Under the pieces are notes generated by a model. It made no database searches. It was not told the origin of the DNA and worked only from the letters and a program-made list of their open reading frames with translations. A DNA stretch of 64,000 nt from Capitulum mitella (taxonomy: Eukaryota; Arthropoda; Thecostraca; Pollicipedomorpha; Pollicipedidae): the NCBI GenBank assembly GCA_030062745.1, contig CP099846.1:30771350-30835349 (forward strand). Reading direction: 5' to 3'. A program made the translations under genes and the position numbers. Shown here piece by piece: positions 1 through 12,600 of the stretch (within the stretch, counting starts at the first letter, position 1; every line of letters begins with the position of its first letter).

Positions 1-2406
1 GTCTCGTCGACGTTCGACGGGCCGCCGCCGGATGGCGCCACCGGCGAGGCGGCGGCGCCGCCGGCCGGCCTCAGTCTGCGGGAGTCGGCCGCCGTGTACG
101 AGAAGCAGCGCTCGTCCAAGCGCAAGTACGAGGAGGTGGAGGTGGTCACCGGCGAGGAGGACGAGAGCAACGTGCTGCAGGTGAGCGCTGGTGGGCGGTC
201 GGTCGGCGGCGGCGGCAGGGGGCGGCGTCGGGCAGCGCTGTTGGTGGCGCACGCGGTCGCCGCTGCGGATAGGGGGGCGGCGAAGGTGGTCGGTGTGTTC
301 ACAGCCCGGTGATCGAGCGTGATGGTGATGTCTGTGTGGCGACGACTTGCTGGCCAGGACGGGACGCCGAGGAGTGTCGTGTCCTCGTAGGAGCTGTTGA
401 CACTGTTGGTCTGGTTCGCGCGCGGAGCAGATTCGGGCGCAGCTTTTCTCTGGTATTCGTGTCCCAGTAACCGTGGCTGGTGGTGGCGTCGTGGCTGCGA
501 GCGCCGGCCACGTGCCGCGTTCTCGGCGCCAGTGATGGCAGACCCGGGTCTCACCACCGCCGCCCTCGCCCCTCCCCCGCCCCGCGTCCCCTGTAACCTG
601 GCCCGTCCACCGGCCGCCAGATCAACTGCAAGCTGTACGCCTTCAACAAGGACAACTGCTCGTGGCTGGAGAGGGGCCGCGGCCTGCTGCGGCTCAACGA
701 CCGCCGCCAGGAGGAGGGTCCCCTCCACTCGCGGCTGGTGTTCCGCACGCAGGGCAGCCTGCGACTGGTGCTCAACACCAAGGTAGGCGCGGCGCCGACG
801 CCCGGCGGCGCCGCGTGCGGCCGCCGCTCGCAGGGGTCAGCCGATCTTGGGGTAGTAGATTATTTGCTCGCAGCGGCTGGAGCTACACACGAGTGTGCAG
901 CTTTGTGTAGCGTGAGCAGCTTTCTCAGCTGCTCACGACCGTATATGTCTTGCGTGTTTGATGCTTTTGAAGAATCGTTGGTGGTGTGTAGTCGAAAAAC
1001 GGGGAGAAGGCTCTCCGCGCGCTTTTCACTTCGCGATAGTTCACCATAGTTCTCGTGGCTTCGCGTTGCAGTGACTGTATGCGACTGAAACATCTCGTTG
1101 ACATGTGAAGCAGTAATCCTCACGGCGAAGAAGTCCTCGCTGCGGTCCTGGCGGCGTCAGGGCGGAACACCCTGGAATTACCCGCCGTGCGCTGTCTGAT
1201 TGCCTTCGTGTTTTCTGTCGTCAGATCTGGCCAGGCATGAGTGTGGAGAAGCCCAGCGAAAAGGACGTGCGCGTGACCGCCATGGACAACGAGCAGGTCA
1301 AGGTGTTTCTCATCAAGGTCAGTGTGGCGGCCAGTCATAGCCCAGTGCTGACTGCCGAACTCGGCGGGGAAGATTTCATTGTGGTGACGTCAGAGAGAGA
1401 GAGAGAGAGAGAGAGAGACGAGTGGAAACTTCTCATTTAGTTTTTATGCAGACTGCTTGTATGATGCCAATCTGCTCTGAACTGAATTCTTGTATATTTA
1501 GAAAACTGTTCAGGAACGCCTATGTGGACATTGTACTGTGTAACAAAATATTGGTTGAGATGACCAAGAGCAAAGTTGTGTTCCGCGCTCCATACGTGAG
1601 ACAATCTCGGCGTTGAGGCAGTGTTGGCCCGGCAGTAACGCTGGAAACACCTGAGAGTTATCGCCATCGAAGAAGGTGGGTTCGGGATTCTGTTTTATGG
1701 CCCGTTAGCAGGCCCCAGAGCTGCTGTTTGGCAGTTGTGACGCGCCGTGGTTGTGACGGCTGTGGCTCGCCGTCCGCCCACAGAGCAGCTCGAAGGACGC
1801 CGAGCTGCTGTTTAACGCTCTCGACTGTCGGCTGAGCAGTCTGAAGGCGGCAGAAGCCGAGGAGGAGGTGGAGCGGGAGGCGGCCGCCAAGAAGGCCAGG
1901 GGACAGGAGGAGCCCACCAGCCAAGGTCAGTGGCTCGCCGCGCGGCGTCGGTGTTTGATGAGCCGGAGGCAGTAGGTCGCCACTCGGGCGGACCACGCCA
2001 GTGAAACGGTCCTGTTGCGGCTCGGTGTTCGTCACGCCGGCGGTACCTGTGCAGTTGTACAGCAGCAACGGTGGAGCTCAGGCCGGACAACTGCGGCTTG
2101 CGAGGGAGAAAATGAGCACAGAGTGTATCCTGGTTCAACTGGTGATAGTGGTGATACCTGCCGGCAGCGTGCTGTGTTCTCTGATTGGTGTCCTTGCGGT
2201 TAGGCCGACCGATCTCCTCGCCCCGGCTTGACACTTGACACTACGCTGTTGTCTGACTCGAGCTTCCTCCTCTCGTTCTGACCCGTTCCCGGCCTTAATT
2301 GTGGCTCTGCTCAGTTGTCTAACGCGCGCAGCCTCCCCTCAGACCGGCGCCCCCCCCCCCACCTCTTTTGTGACGCTGCTCTATGCGCTCCCTCCCCACA
2401 GGCTGA
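1..2406 (+). CDS. RANBP3: Ran-binding protein 3, C-terminal part (window starts inside the gene)
   Basis: RanBP3 is a nuclear Ran-GTP-binding cofactor of CRM1-dependent export. Five exons are visible: 1-180 (open at the window edge), 621-782, 1225-1317, 1784-1925 and 2402-2406, then 3' UTR. The first four show clean gt donors or ag acceptors and join in frame. The RanBD begins near VEVVTGEEDESNVLQ, continues through ERGRGLLRLND and RTQGSLRLVLNTK, and ends with VRVTAMD and VKVFLIK, matching vertebrate RanBP3 closely. A charged tail (AEEEVEREAAKKARGQ) follows, as in the family. Exon 4 ends in phase 1, and the next good acceptor (ctccctccccacag at 2401) gives a glycine and an immediate TGA, so the last exon would carry only five coding bases. 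If the last intron is retained, the frame runs 17 more codons to a TAG near 1976. The N-terminal FG-repeat and NLS part lies outside the window. Confidence 0.93.
1392..1418. repeat. (AG)n microsatellite
   Basis: A pure AG run in a RANBP3 intron, about 75 bases after the exon 3 donor. Confidence 0.95.
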
Positions 2407-2856
2407 CCCGTCCCCGGCCTCGGTTGTGATACTGCGCCGTCGGCGTGGCTGAGCGCGGGCCGTCCGTGCCGCCCCATCACTGCCGGCACCCTTGAGAGGA
2501 CGCCCGATTCCACGCGGCTCAGCCGGCGCTCTCCGGGGGGACGGGGCCGCGATCGGGGCGGCGTCCGCCCGACGGCCGCCGCCCCTGATGACCGCCGGCG
2601 GGGGTGGGCGCGTCCTGTCGCGTGTCTGACTGCGAGGGCGGCGCGTGCCTGTGAGCCGGACGACAGTCGGATGAGTGCGTGAGTTTTATGCCGGCGGCCG
2701 GTGTGGGCCGGCCTTCACTGGCGCCGCTGGCGGCAGCGGCCCGGTCGCGATGGCTACGAATGTCGGTGGGGTGGGCGCAGCGCTGCCGGCGCGCCCAGCG
2801 GAAGGAGCTCTGTGTGGTCTGAAAGTGTAGGATTAGTGTCATGTTTTGTTGTTGTA

Positions 2857-2862
2857 AATAAA
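2857..2862 (+). terminator. Poly(A) signal of RANBP3
   Basis: AATAAA follows the stop codon by about 450 bases and is followed by a G/T-rich stretch (GTTTTGG, then GGGGTGGGG), the usual layout of a cleavage site. Confidence 0.75.
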
Positions 2863-3081
2863 CGTTTTGGACCCGGGGTGGGGACATGTCCTTTCATGGG
2901 CTCGAGTCCTGCGGAAGCTTCGGGAGACGTTGGGAAATGTCACCACAGCTCGCAGCACCGTTCTTGACGCCGAAGCCGTCGTCTGGAGCGTCTAGACGAT
3001 GTCGACCTGCGCGTGAAACAAGCAAAAAAAAAGCTCTCGTTCGTTGTATTTCATCGTGTGTTAAGCCTAGGCTGTGTGCTT

Positions 3082-3087
3082 AATAAA
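3082..3087 (+). terminator. Second, distal poly(A) signal
   Basis: A second AATAAA lies 225 bases after the first. It is a candidate for a longer RANBP3 3' UTR and precedes the GATAAAAC hairpin region. Confidence 0.4.
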
Positions 3088-3093
3088 ACACTT

Positions 3094-3117
3094 CGATAAA
3101 ACGTCGCGGTTTTATCG
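3094..3117. other. Hairpin and GATAAAAC repeats between convergent genes
   Basis: CGATAAAAC and its exact reverse complement GTTTTATCG flank a 6-base loop. The same GATAAAAC word recurs at about 3124, 3138 and 3301. The stretch sits between the 3' ends of RANBP3 (+) and the FRRS1-like gene (-). The remaining 3120-3681 is GC-rich DNA in which I see no gene. Confidence 0.5.
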
Positions 3118-3681
3118 ATAAGCGATAAAACCCCTTGATAAAACGGCCTGCGACGCGGCGCGCTGCCACGCCGCGTGCCGCGTAAAACACACGGTAAAAC
3201 CCGGGAGATTTCTGCTCTACGCCCGGGCGTGAAGACCCACCAGGCGTCACTCTGTCGCCTGTGCTGCTACAGCCTGGGTGCTTCCTCGGCTGCATCTGGG
3301 CGATAAAATCACCTTGACTCTCCTCTCGCCCGCGTCGGTCAACCCGAGCCCCGGTCGGCCGCGGCGCGGCGCGGCGGCCCAATAAATACCCTTCTGAACG
3401 AAGCGCCCGCGAAAGACAGCCGGCCGGCGCGGCAGGTGGGCGCACGCCCGCGCCGTCCGGTCATCACACTCTACTCTGCCGCCGCCGCCGCCGCGAGAGG
3501 GCGGAACGCCCGCCCACCGGCCCTCCAGCCAGACGGCCCGCACGCCTCGAGGAGGGGTCCGCCGGCTGCCCAGATGTAATGACGATTCAAACTTCTCCGG
3601 AGGCCCGAATGGCCGCCCGACGCGCCGGCGAGCCGGTGCAGGCGTCGGCGGTCCGCTTCTTAGGTCGACCTGGCAGCTGCC

Positions 3682-6600
3682 CTAGGAGCGGCCCCACGAG
3701 TCGGCCGGAGCCAGCACCACCATCACCACCAGCAGCGTCACCAGCGCCAGGTTCACGAAGATGTAGAGGCCCAGGACGGCGCGGCGAAGGCCGGAGCCCT
3801 GCGGCGAAACGGAGAGCGTCACAGTCGCCGTCTCGGGTCGTCTCCAGTTCAAGTCCCGGAGAGGGGAGGGGGACGAAGACGGACCAGCTGAACTGATCCT
3901 GAGTCTCTAAGGCACAAAAGGTGACAATGACTTTGCGGCCACCCTTTAGCCAAAACAAACACTTTCTCACACAATCATGTTTAATCCGCAAAAGACTACT
4001 GGATCACCGCAAGTTCACGGTGAGTCGCGCCACGGACGTCAACAGCCATTTCACTGCCCACACGAGGCGCAAAGGAGCACCCGTCTCTGATGGACCCCGG
4101 TCCCTGTTTTACATTAATGGCTGTACATACATGAGAAAACTCATGCGTTCCCGGCCCTACGTACGAGACAACCCCATAAGTGTAGTTCCGGCTTCCATTT
4201 CTCAACGCCGCTCTCAGCGGACCCTAACCACTACCGGGGAATTTCGGCCAGGCCACGCTCGTCCGAGCTCCACGTCGTTCTCGTCTGCGCCACCACTCCT
4301 GGGCTCAGGACGCGACCGAGTCCAGCGCGGCGACTCGCCGGAGCTCAGACTCACCGGGGCGTCGCCCTGGCCCGCTGCCTGGTGGCCGCCGAACCCGCTG
4401 GAGCTCATGTCGCGCATGCGGTAGGCCTCGGTGGTGGTCTTGGGGCCTCGCGCGGCCCGCTCCAACATGCAGTGGTGCAGCTGGGGACAGGAGATGGGCC
4501 CGTCACTGTGACGGTCTTAGTGACGGTCTCAACAAGGACTACCGTAGCTCGAGAGCTCTAGTGCTCACACTCCTCTGTCCGTCCGTCAGCTAGGTTGCAA
4601 CGGTCCAGTGATGTCAAATCCTGCTGGCGTGGAGACTAGCTTACCGATCCGCGTGCTCCTACGTCAACGGACTATGCCGATTCACATGATCGTATGCCGC
4701 ACGACTGACTCAAAACTGGGCCTACATATATGGCTACGCCAATTTAAAAGCGTAGAAATCCTATTGATCATATCCTCGCATGCGTAAGCGGTTAAGTCTA
4801 CGACAAAGACAACGATTTTGTGGCATTCCAGCCACACATCATCACAGGACCACCCCATCTAAAGTTTACCTGCTCAGAAAGGCCACTCGCCCCTGTGGCG
4901 CAGCCAGAGGCAAGCGCCACTGATCACGGCCGAACAACGCACCGACAACAGCAGATGGACGGCCACGTGAAAGACGACACAGGCGATCAGCACCCAGTAC
5001 GTCCAGAAGGGCAGCTGGGCGGCCGGCAGCGCCACAGCGAAGAAGACGGTGGCTATGCCAAGGATGTGCGCCGCCGAGCCGACCATCCAGTGCAGCCAGT
5101 TGAAGATCGGCCGGCGCACGGCGGTCGGGTGACAGCGGCACAACGCCATCAGCGGCTGCACCACGGCAAGCGCTGCCGACAGACCCACAGAGGTCAGAGG
5201 TCAGCCTAGGCCAGCTTATCCAGTCAAACCCAGTCGAATTTCCGAGAAACCGTAAGCTTGTGGTAAGCCAGGTAATCCGAGGGATTTCCGAGCAAAATTA
5301 TGTGGAAGTGAAAGAGCGAGGTTTAAAAAAAAGGGGGGGGAAAAGAAGGGGGAAAAAATCAGAAAAAACATGGCCGCGGGGAAGAAACCGGGCACACGGG
5401 TTGCGGTGTGGCCCATTCGGCAAGCGAAAGTCCAGAGTGTTTGTTACGACTGCGACAGCGGGAATGAGTCAAAGGGACCCGAATAGGAGGCGTGCAGAAA
5501 AAGATGAAGCGAGATGAATGATCACGAATGGAGACATCTTGACAGGCCGGGTCCTATGCTTCAAACAGCCCGAAATCCACCCGTGACATATTGAGTCGGA
5601 ATCGGAACCCGGATCGATTCATTTTTGGAAAATCCACGTCGGGTCAGAAACAGAATCGTTTCAGAAAACCATGAGTCGCATTTGGAATCGATTCTCTCCG
5701 AAGTGGAATCAAGCCGTGGAGTCTGCCGTGAAGGGAATGGGAAGCGTATAAGACTGGTAAGACACACCTTAACAACAGAAACTTGGACTCGTTACCTACC
5801 ACAGACGCACGCATAACACATTGTTCAAACGTACCGCAAGGAAGACTGCATCCTGACCCTCACTTCTCTTCCCTTTTACGAGTACAGCTCCCCCCCCCAT
5901 TCAGCCGCCCCCGCCCGGTAGCCCGGGGCCGGCAGCCAGCGGCCGGGCCCCGCTCTCACCGATGCAGATGATGCCGAGCAGGGGATGCGGGTTGGCGCCC
6001 GGCGCGCCGGCCACCGGCGTCTGCGTCCAGCCGCCGAGCTGCAGCAGGATACACACCAGGCCGGCGACGCTCAGCAGCACGGTGAGCACCATCAGCGTGC
6101 GGTGGCCCTGGAACCAGAGGTCCAGTCCGGCCAGCCGGCGGCCCGCCCACGTCTGCTTGTAATAGCGCGCCAGTAGCATGCCGACGCTCGCCGTGCCGAT
6201 CCAGGCGGTGACCATGAGCGCGCCGTGCGCGCGCAGTAGCTGGTCGCCGTCGCCGACGGCGGCGCGCGCCGACGCCAGCGGCACGGGCGCGCCGCTCGAC
6301 CGCCGCGCCCTCCGGTGGTACTGTGGCCGCCTCTCGGGGTCCGCTGCCGACACATACGGCGCCGTCACGTCACTGGGCGGCCACGTCACGGCGCCACGCC
6401 GGCTGCCGCGGCGAGCAGGAGAGGAGGGGATATGTGGGCTGCCTGCACCTGGTGCCAGGTGCAAGACCGTGCGGCGTCCACGCTGGGTCATGGTGCGGTG
6501 GTTCTGCTTCTGGAGGCGCGCTTGGTGAGCTTAAGCCTAATCTAGAACGCCAGTCACCGGCGTGAAATCAACATGCCTGCAATATCATGAATCCATTTCC

Positions 6601-9600
6601 CCCCTCCCCCCGCAGGAAACAGCATGGAGAAAAAAGTTCTTCAGTGCACACCCGGGAGCGCAGAACCCACCGGCTTTTCTTCCAGAGTGCTGGTGTGCTG
6701 ACTGAAAGTGCGCAGACACGTATAGACGGGTCAAAGTAACCAAACCCCACGGAGTTTAACATCCTTGGAACGGACCCGCCCAGAGCCGGGCGGCAGGCGC
6801 TGACCGGACCACTGACCTGAGGCAGTACCACTGGCCACCATCAGGTGAAGGCCGTCTGAGGTCAGATCAAAGTCCTCGCCCTTGATGGTGAAGCGCGGCG
6901 AGTGGGTGAACTCGCACAGCAGGAGGCCGTCTCTGTACTCGCTGTTGAAGTCGCTGACGAGGGGGCCTTGCTGCGAATGGGGGCAGGACGTCATAGTGTT
7001 GGGCTAAGAATGTAGGATATGATGGAAGTCGAATGAATGAGCCCACAGAATTGGATGGCGCGGCGGTTTTACTGCATCGAAAATCTTTTTACCATGATAT
7101 CAGCAACACCATCCCTCAGACAACGAGTCACGGCAAGATGAATTCTGCGATAAATATCATGCAGAGCTCCTACCCTGGACGTCGCTCTCATCGGGATCGA
7201 CTCCCGGCCGATGTTATAGGCGTGCCGGATCTGGAACCGGCCATCATCCTGGCTGGTGCAGTAAACAACCGCGTCGTCGCTCTGAGGAGAAGGACGGCAT
7301 CTGTCGGGCGCGGTGACAACTATAACTGCGGCGTTCCGCCGCCGCGCGGCTGCTCGCAGTACCCGGCGGTTTTGTAACCCGTTTGCGGTCACGCGCCGCG
7401 GTGCTTTCCGAGGTCGCCGACGTCAGCGTGAGGGCAAGGCGTGTGGCGCGAGCCCACGCCCGGCCACCACGGCGCTGGTGAAGGCAGACACGAGTCGCAC
7501 TCTCGACTCTGACAAAGGGCAAACCCAGACAATATCATTCCCCTGCCGCCCCAGCCACCTCTTTCCAAGGCGAAGGCGTCGAAACGGACATTTTGTCAGG
7601 CAGCATTGTGATTTGCGGTAAGTCCGGGTGGAAAAGATGACAATGACGCGGTCCAACGCCTAGGGTGACACTGACACACGGCTAGGCGGCAGACGGCATC
7701 CTGACACCGCCGGAGTCACCAACGGGGATCCTCGTCCGGTGGTGTCGGTCCGGAAGTGTGTGGTACTCAGTGACGACGCCCAGACTTCAGCACCCACATC
7801 GTGCGGCTCAGTCAACATCAAGACCGTGACGAGGGCCGCCACAGCCTGGAACCCGGGACCAGACAGCCCGACGCCTTCCCGATCCCCTGGAAAAAGCATG
7901 AACCTGTTCCCCCCGTGACGCTGCGACCTGGTCTCCAGCCCGACCCTCGTTGTCTCTCGCTTCCATCGGGGCAGCGGGTGGCCGGCGCCAGTCGACCCTC
8001 CGTCGGTCTCGACTCACCGCGGCAGCGTCCTCCGTCGACTTCGACTCACCACGGCGGCGTCCTCCGTCGGTCTCCACTCACCATAAACGCGTCGCGGGAG
8101 AACCCGACGGCCAGGTAGCCGCCGGGCTGGAAGCTGCCGAACAACTGGAGCCGGTAGGCGCCGGAGGGCAGGCGCGCGTACGTGACCATCAGGCCGCAGC
8201 TGCGACCCTGGATGCAGTCGTCCGCCAGCGTGAAGCAGCCCTTGCTCAGCAGGCAAGCGTCGTAAACGGTGGCCAACGCGCTGCGCGCCGCTGAGGCGGC
8301 CGCCGTCGTCGGAGCGTCGCAGTTCTGGGGACAGCCGGGCGTCGCGCGTCACGGCAACGTCACGTCACGGGAGCGTCGCGGCGGCCGTGGTCTGCCGTTC
8401 AGACGACGCAGCTGTTCGACCAGGCGGTAGCAGGAGGCGGACCAAGTTTTCTTGCTGCGTCTGTAGGCGCTGTGGAGAACTATTTCCCACAGTCAATCAA
8501 AAAGTGAATTTGTGAAAAACCAAATGTCTTGGGGCTTATGTTTCGGTATATTATCATATGATAATGCATACATTTATGTTCAGGGTTACGTGACTAAAAC
8601 GTCTTCTCAGGCTCTAGATTGAGCACTCTTCGTGAACACCAATATGTATGCTATTCCTGTATGTATGTATGCTATGAAGTGTGACTGATTTCATACTGTC
8701 CCAAAAGACTTGGGTACGTGAATTCCCGTCTCGGAAGAACCTTGGGTGCAGGCCTCATCCATCAACCAGGGCCCTAGATTTGCAATTCTAAAGAACGACT
8801 ATGTAAGGTCGCTGTTGATTTCAAAGTAGGGATGGGCAGCGGCCAGTGAATGCTGGTGAGACAGGGCCGGTGATCAGTACCAGGAGACGGCAGTAACCGT
8901 TGGTGAGACAGGGCCGGTGATCAGTACCAGGAGACGACAGTAACCGTTGGTGAGACAGGGCCGGTGATCAGTACCAGGAGACGACAGTAACCGTTGGTGA
9001 GACAGGGCCGGTGGTCAGCACCAGGGGAGGGCAGTAACCGACGGTGGGACAGGGCCGGTGGTCAGCACCAGGGCAGGGCCGCCCAGTTACCTCAGTGCAC
9101 GGCCGCTCGGTGGTGGGGCTGGGCCGCGGAGTTGGGGTGGTGCGGCCCGGCGGTGGACGGCGTCTCTGAAACACACAGTCAGCGGGGTTAAACTGACGAA
9201 AACGTGCGGCCCGACTTCCAGGAAAACTATACAATAATAACGGTGTGGGCAAAGCAAGCGAAAATCGCCGCTGTTCTCCGGAGTTTCCGTCAAACGAACG
9301 CAGTATGAAGTTCAAAACCTGAAACAGCGTGACTCTCAGCCAGCTCAGCGGTCTGCACCGACGTGTGGCGGTGCGTGTGACTGCACCTGACGTCACGTTC
9401 TGCGCGGCCCATGTTCTTGCTAGCTGGTGAAAACAAAGGCCCGCGGGAATATTTCTCAGCGGTGCCATTCCGCATGCGGAAAACCGCGGAGCGTTGCTGC
9501 ACCGTGCACGAGCGTGGGAACCCCAGGCGACTGTCGGGCATTTTTGCGAAAGCGACCGCCGGGTGAAGGCGATCCCAGCACCGCCTGAAAGCCGGCGCGC

Positions 9601-12600
9601 GGAGACAATCGCGGCGTCGTCACAACGCCCCAGATCCCCCGCCGGCGCGCCCGCGACGCGCGCCGAACGGCGGCAGGTGATGCGGTGGCCGCCGCCGGCC
9701 TGCGGCGAGCCGGGAAGCTGCCATGCACCGCGCCGGGCGGCGGAGCAGCGAGCCGCCCGTCAGCCGGCCGACGGCGGCAGAAAGGCCGCCGGCGGGCGGG
9801 GGCGCCGGGCCGCCGCTGCCGAGCGCGGCTCGAGACGAGAGCTCCGCCACAGAGTCACGTTACAGCGGGGCAGAGGCATTAGACATCAGGGCTTATATTT
9901 TTCATGCAGAGCCTACATATGTGCAATGCTGTCCGAGCGCAATTGAGCGGCACGCGCGTCCTCGTCCTCTGGGAAACTCCACCACTAGAGGATCCGCATC
10001 GGGCAAGGCGGAACCAACTACGATCCAGGGCACCGTCGCGGACCACGTTGGAGTGAGGCGGTTAGGAATGTTTTCGTTTAGCTGTCGGGAGTCGGGCACG
10101 GCCGAGGGCAGTAACACTCGATCATTCCTTGTCAGTCTGTACCTCTACAAACGCGAAAACACCGTCAAATGGAGGAAATGAAAGCAGCTCTCCAACATCC
10201 TCGCACTCAGCCTTACCACATGCAAAATCGACGGCCCGAAACTCCAACCACACACATCAGGCGCGAGTCGCGACCACCAAGCGGACGGCGCGCGTGCACT
10301 CACCCCCACCAAGATGGCGGTCATGTCCTCCACGGGCTCGTCCTGGGCCGGCTCCGAGGTGGTCGTGGCCGGCGGCGCGGCGCTGGTGGCTGCCCCGGCC
10401 GGCGCCGGCGTCTCCTGGCCCGAGCGGCTGACCCTCACGCGCGCCGAGTCGTGGTTCACCCAGAACGTGCGGTAGTTCTGCACCACCGTGACGCGGAACG
10501 CCACGTCCTCGTCTAACGCGGCCGGCGACTCCCACAGCAGCGTCACCGCATCCTTGGCCTTGCCGTCCGCGTGGGTGATGGAGTTCTGCCCACAGGGTGG
10601 CCGCACGGTTACCGGCAGCGGCGGCAGCGACCGCGGCACAAATCAGGGATACGCATCAGTGGGAGAGCTTCACGTCAGCTCCCGACGATTTGATTTCAGC
10701 CTCATGAAGGTTGAATGCTGTGCTTCTTCTTCCAGGTGGGAAGCTTAATGGAAAGTCGTACTTCCCACGTAGCAAGGATCATATCTGACCAATTCATTTC
10801 CCAATAAACCCGTTTTCACTGCCGTCTGGTTCCTAAGAAATCCAAGGAAAGGATGGACATCATAAGATGAGAGGAGGCACCAGGGGAAAGCAGCCAGAAA
10901 ACGGTGGGAAAAGGAAACGGCATCTGTACATCGAGGAACAAAAGACCAATCACCTTATTCATCATGGGATCGCGCGTCAGGACAAACAAAAAAGCATTTC
11001 AAAGAGCAAGATAAACATGTTCCGAGGGGAATATCAGCATTTTTAAGACAAGTTTCCTAAGCAGTGCGGCGTATTCAAGTTGGCACTAAGGACATCTATT
11101 GCAAACCTGGAAGAACAGCCTCTTTTATTCCCCACATGCAAGCTACGAATAAGATGCAAAACGTGACTGATTAACGAGCAAACCGTGAACGGAAAATAGG
11201 TCTCGTTGTTGAAGCGCATTACCATCGGCTAAAAACAAAACATGCCATCGTTTATTTAGCTATCAACATTCCAGAATATCTACTTGAGTAGAAGCAATGT
11301 TAGGCAGAGCCTAAGATAATGGCAACACCAGTCGTGTATCGAATACCTCTTACGTTCACGGTGGACAAAAAGACTGAAATTCCGTTTGTCGGCTCCCCCC
11401 GCGAGTACGCTAGGCAGGGCGGCAGTGGAACGCCTGGCATACCAACAACATTCCCTGTCCCCCTCGACGTCTTACATTCTCCACCAGGGCCACCGCTCGA
11501 ACCAAACGGCCAATCCTACTTCGTACCACGACAGCGAGCCTTACAGCAGGGGCTCGGAGCAGTGACAGCTGCCAACTAGCCGCCACTGCTGCCGACCGGG
11601 ACCGGCCGCAGCGCTGAGTCAGCGACCGCATGACGCACGACCTACCGCTCTACGACAGAACCAGCGGAGTTAAGAGATCCTCTTACAGGGTCCACCGGGT
11701 CCCGAGGTCCTCTGACAGGGCCCAGCGGGCCTGCACGTCCTCTGACAGGGCCAAGGGAGCTTGCGGGTGCTCTGACGGAGCCACTGATTAGGAAAGTTGA
11801 CAGAACCCCTGACTCTGCACCACGCTGGATGAGCCTACTCATTCCGACGCACCTGTCACATCCCCACTGCCTTCCCTGCTACTCCTTACTCGTCCCAGAG
11901 ACATCCCTGTCTCCTCTGACATTCCCTCCCTGTCCATCCTGACAACCCCGCGTTGTCGCCCTGGCACTCCTGATGTCCCCTGCGACACTCCCCTGTCTCT
12001 TGGCCTCGCCCTACGGCACTCACGGCTTGGGCTGCACCGCACGACACGGTCGAGTGCTGTTTGGTGTAGAAGCGGCCCACGGCCGGCAGGCTGGGATCGC
12101 GCGCCAGCCGAGCCTGCACGAAGAAACCCTTGAAGGGAGGCAGCTGACCGCGCCCGATCGTCACCATCATCCTGAGGACAGACGACAGGTGAGAGAGCCT
12201 GTTCCCCAACATCGTCATCGCCGCTAGCAACATCATCGTCATTGCCACCGTCGTCGCCGTCGTCAGCGGTACCAGTAGCGCCAGTATCAGCACCTTCATT
12301 TCAATGGCAGCTAAAAGGCGAAGCAGACTTGTCAGGACGAGAGTGCTGCCCATCAGAGGAGCGGCCGGACGTCTGCCATGAAACGTGCCGCGTAGAACGC
12401 CGCTGGACGGCGTCCACGACAGTCAGCGGAAATGGCGCGAGGGACATCGTACGACCACCCGCAGAGCACTGGTTAATAGTGCAAAGCGCCTCGCCGTACA
12501 TGTGGGCGCGATAACATGATCAGTAACGACTGTTCATCTGAAAGTTCACGTAACATAATAACCTTTCGCGGCAGATCCCTACAACCTGGTGTTTTAGGCC

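Noticed and set aside
3830-3865. tRNA B-box-like word AGTTCAAGTCC
   Set aside because: No A box or cloverleaf stems at proper spacing. It lies in the last FRRS1 intron.
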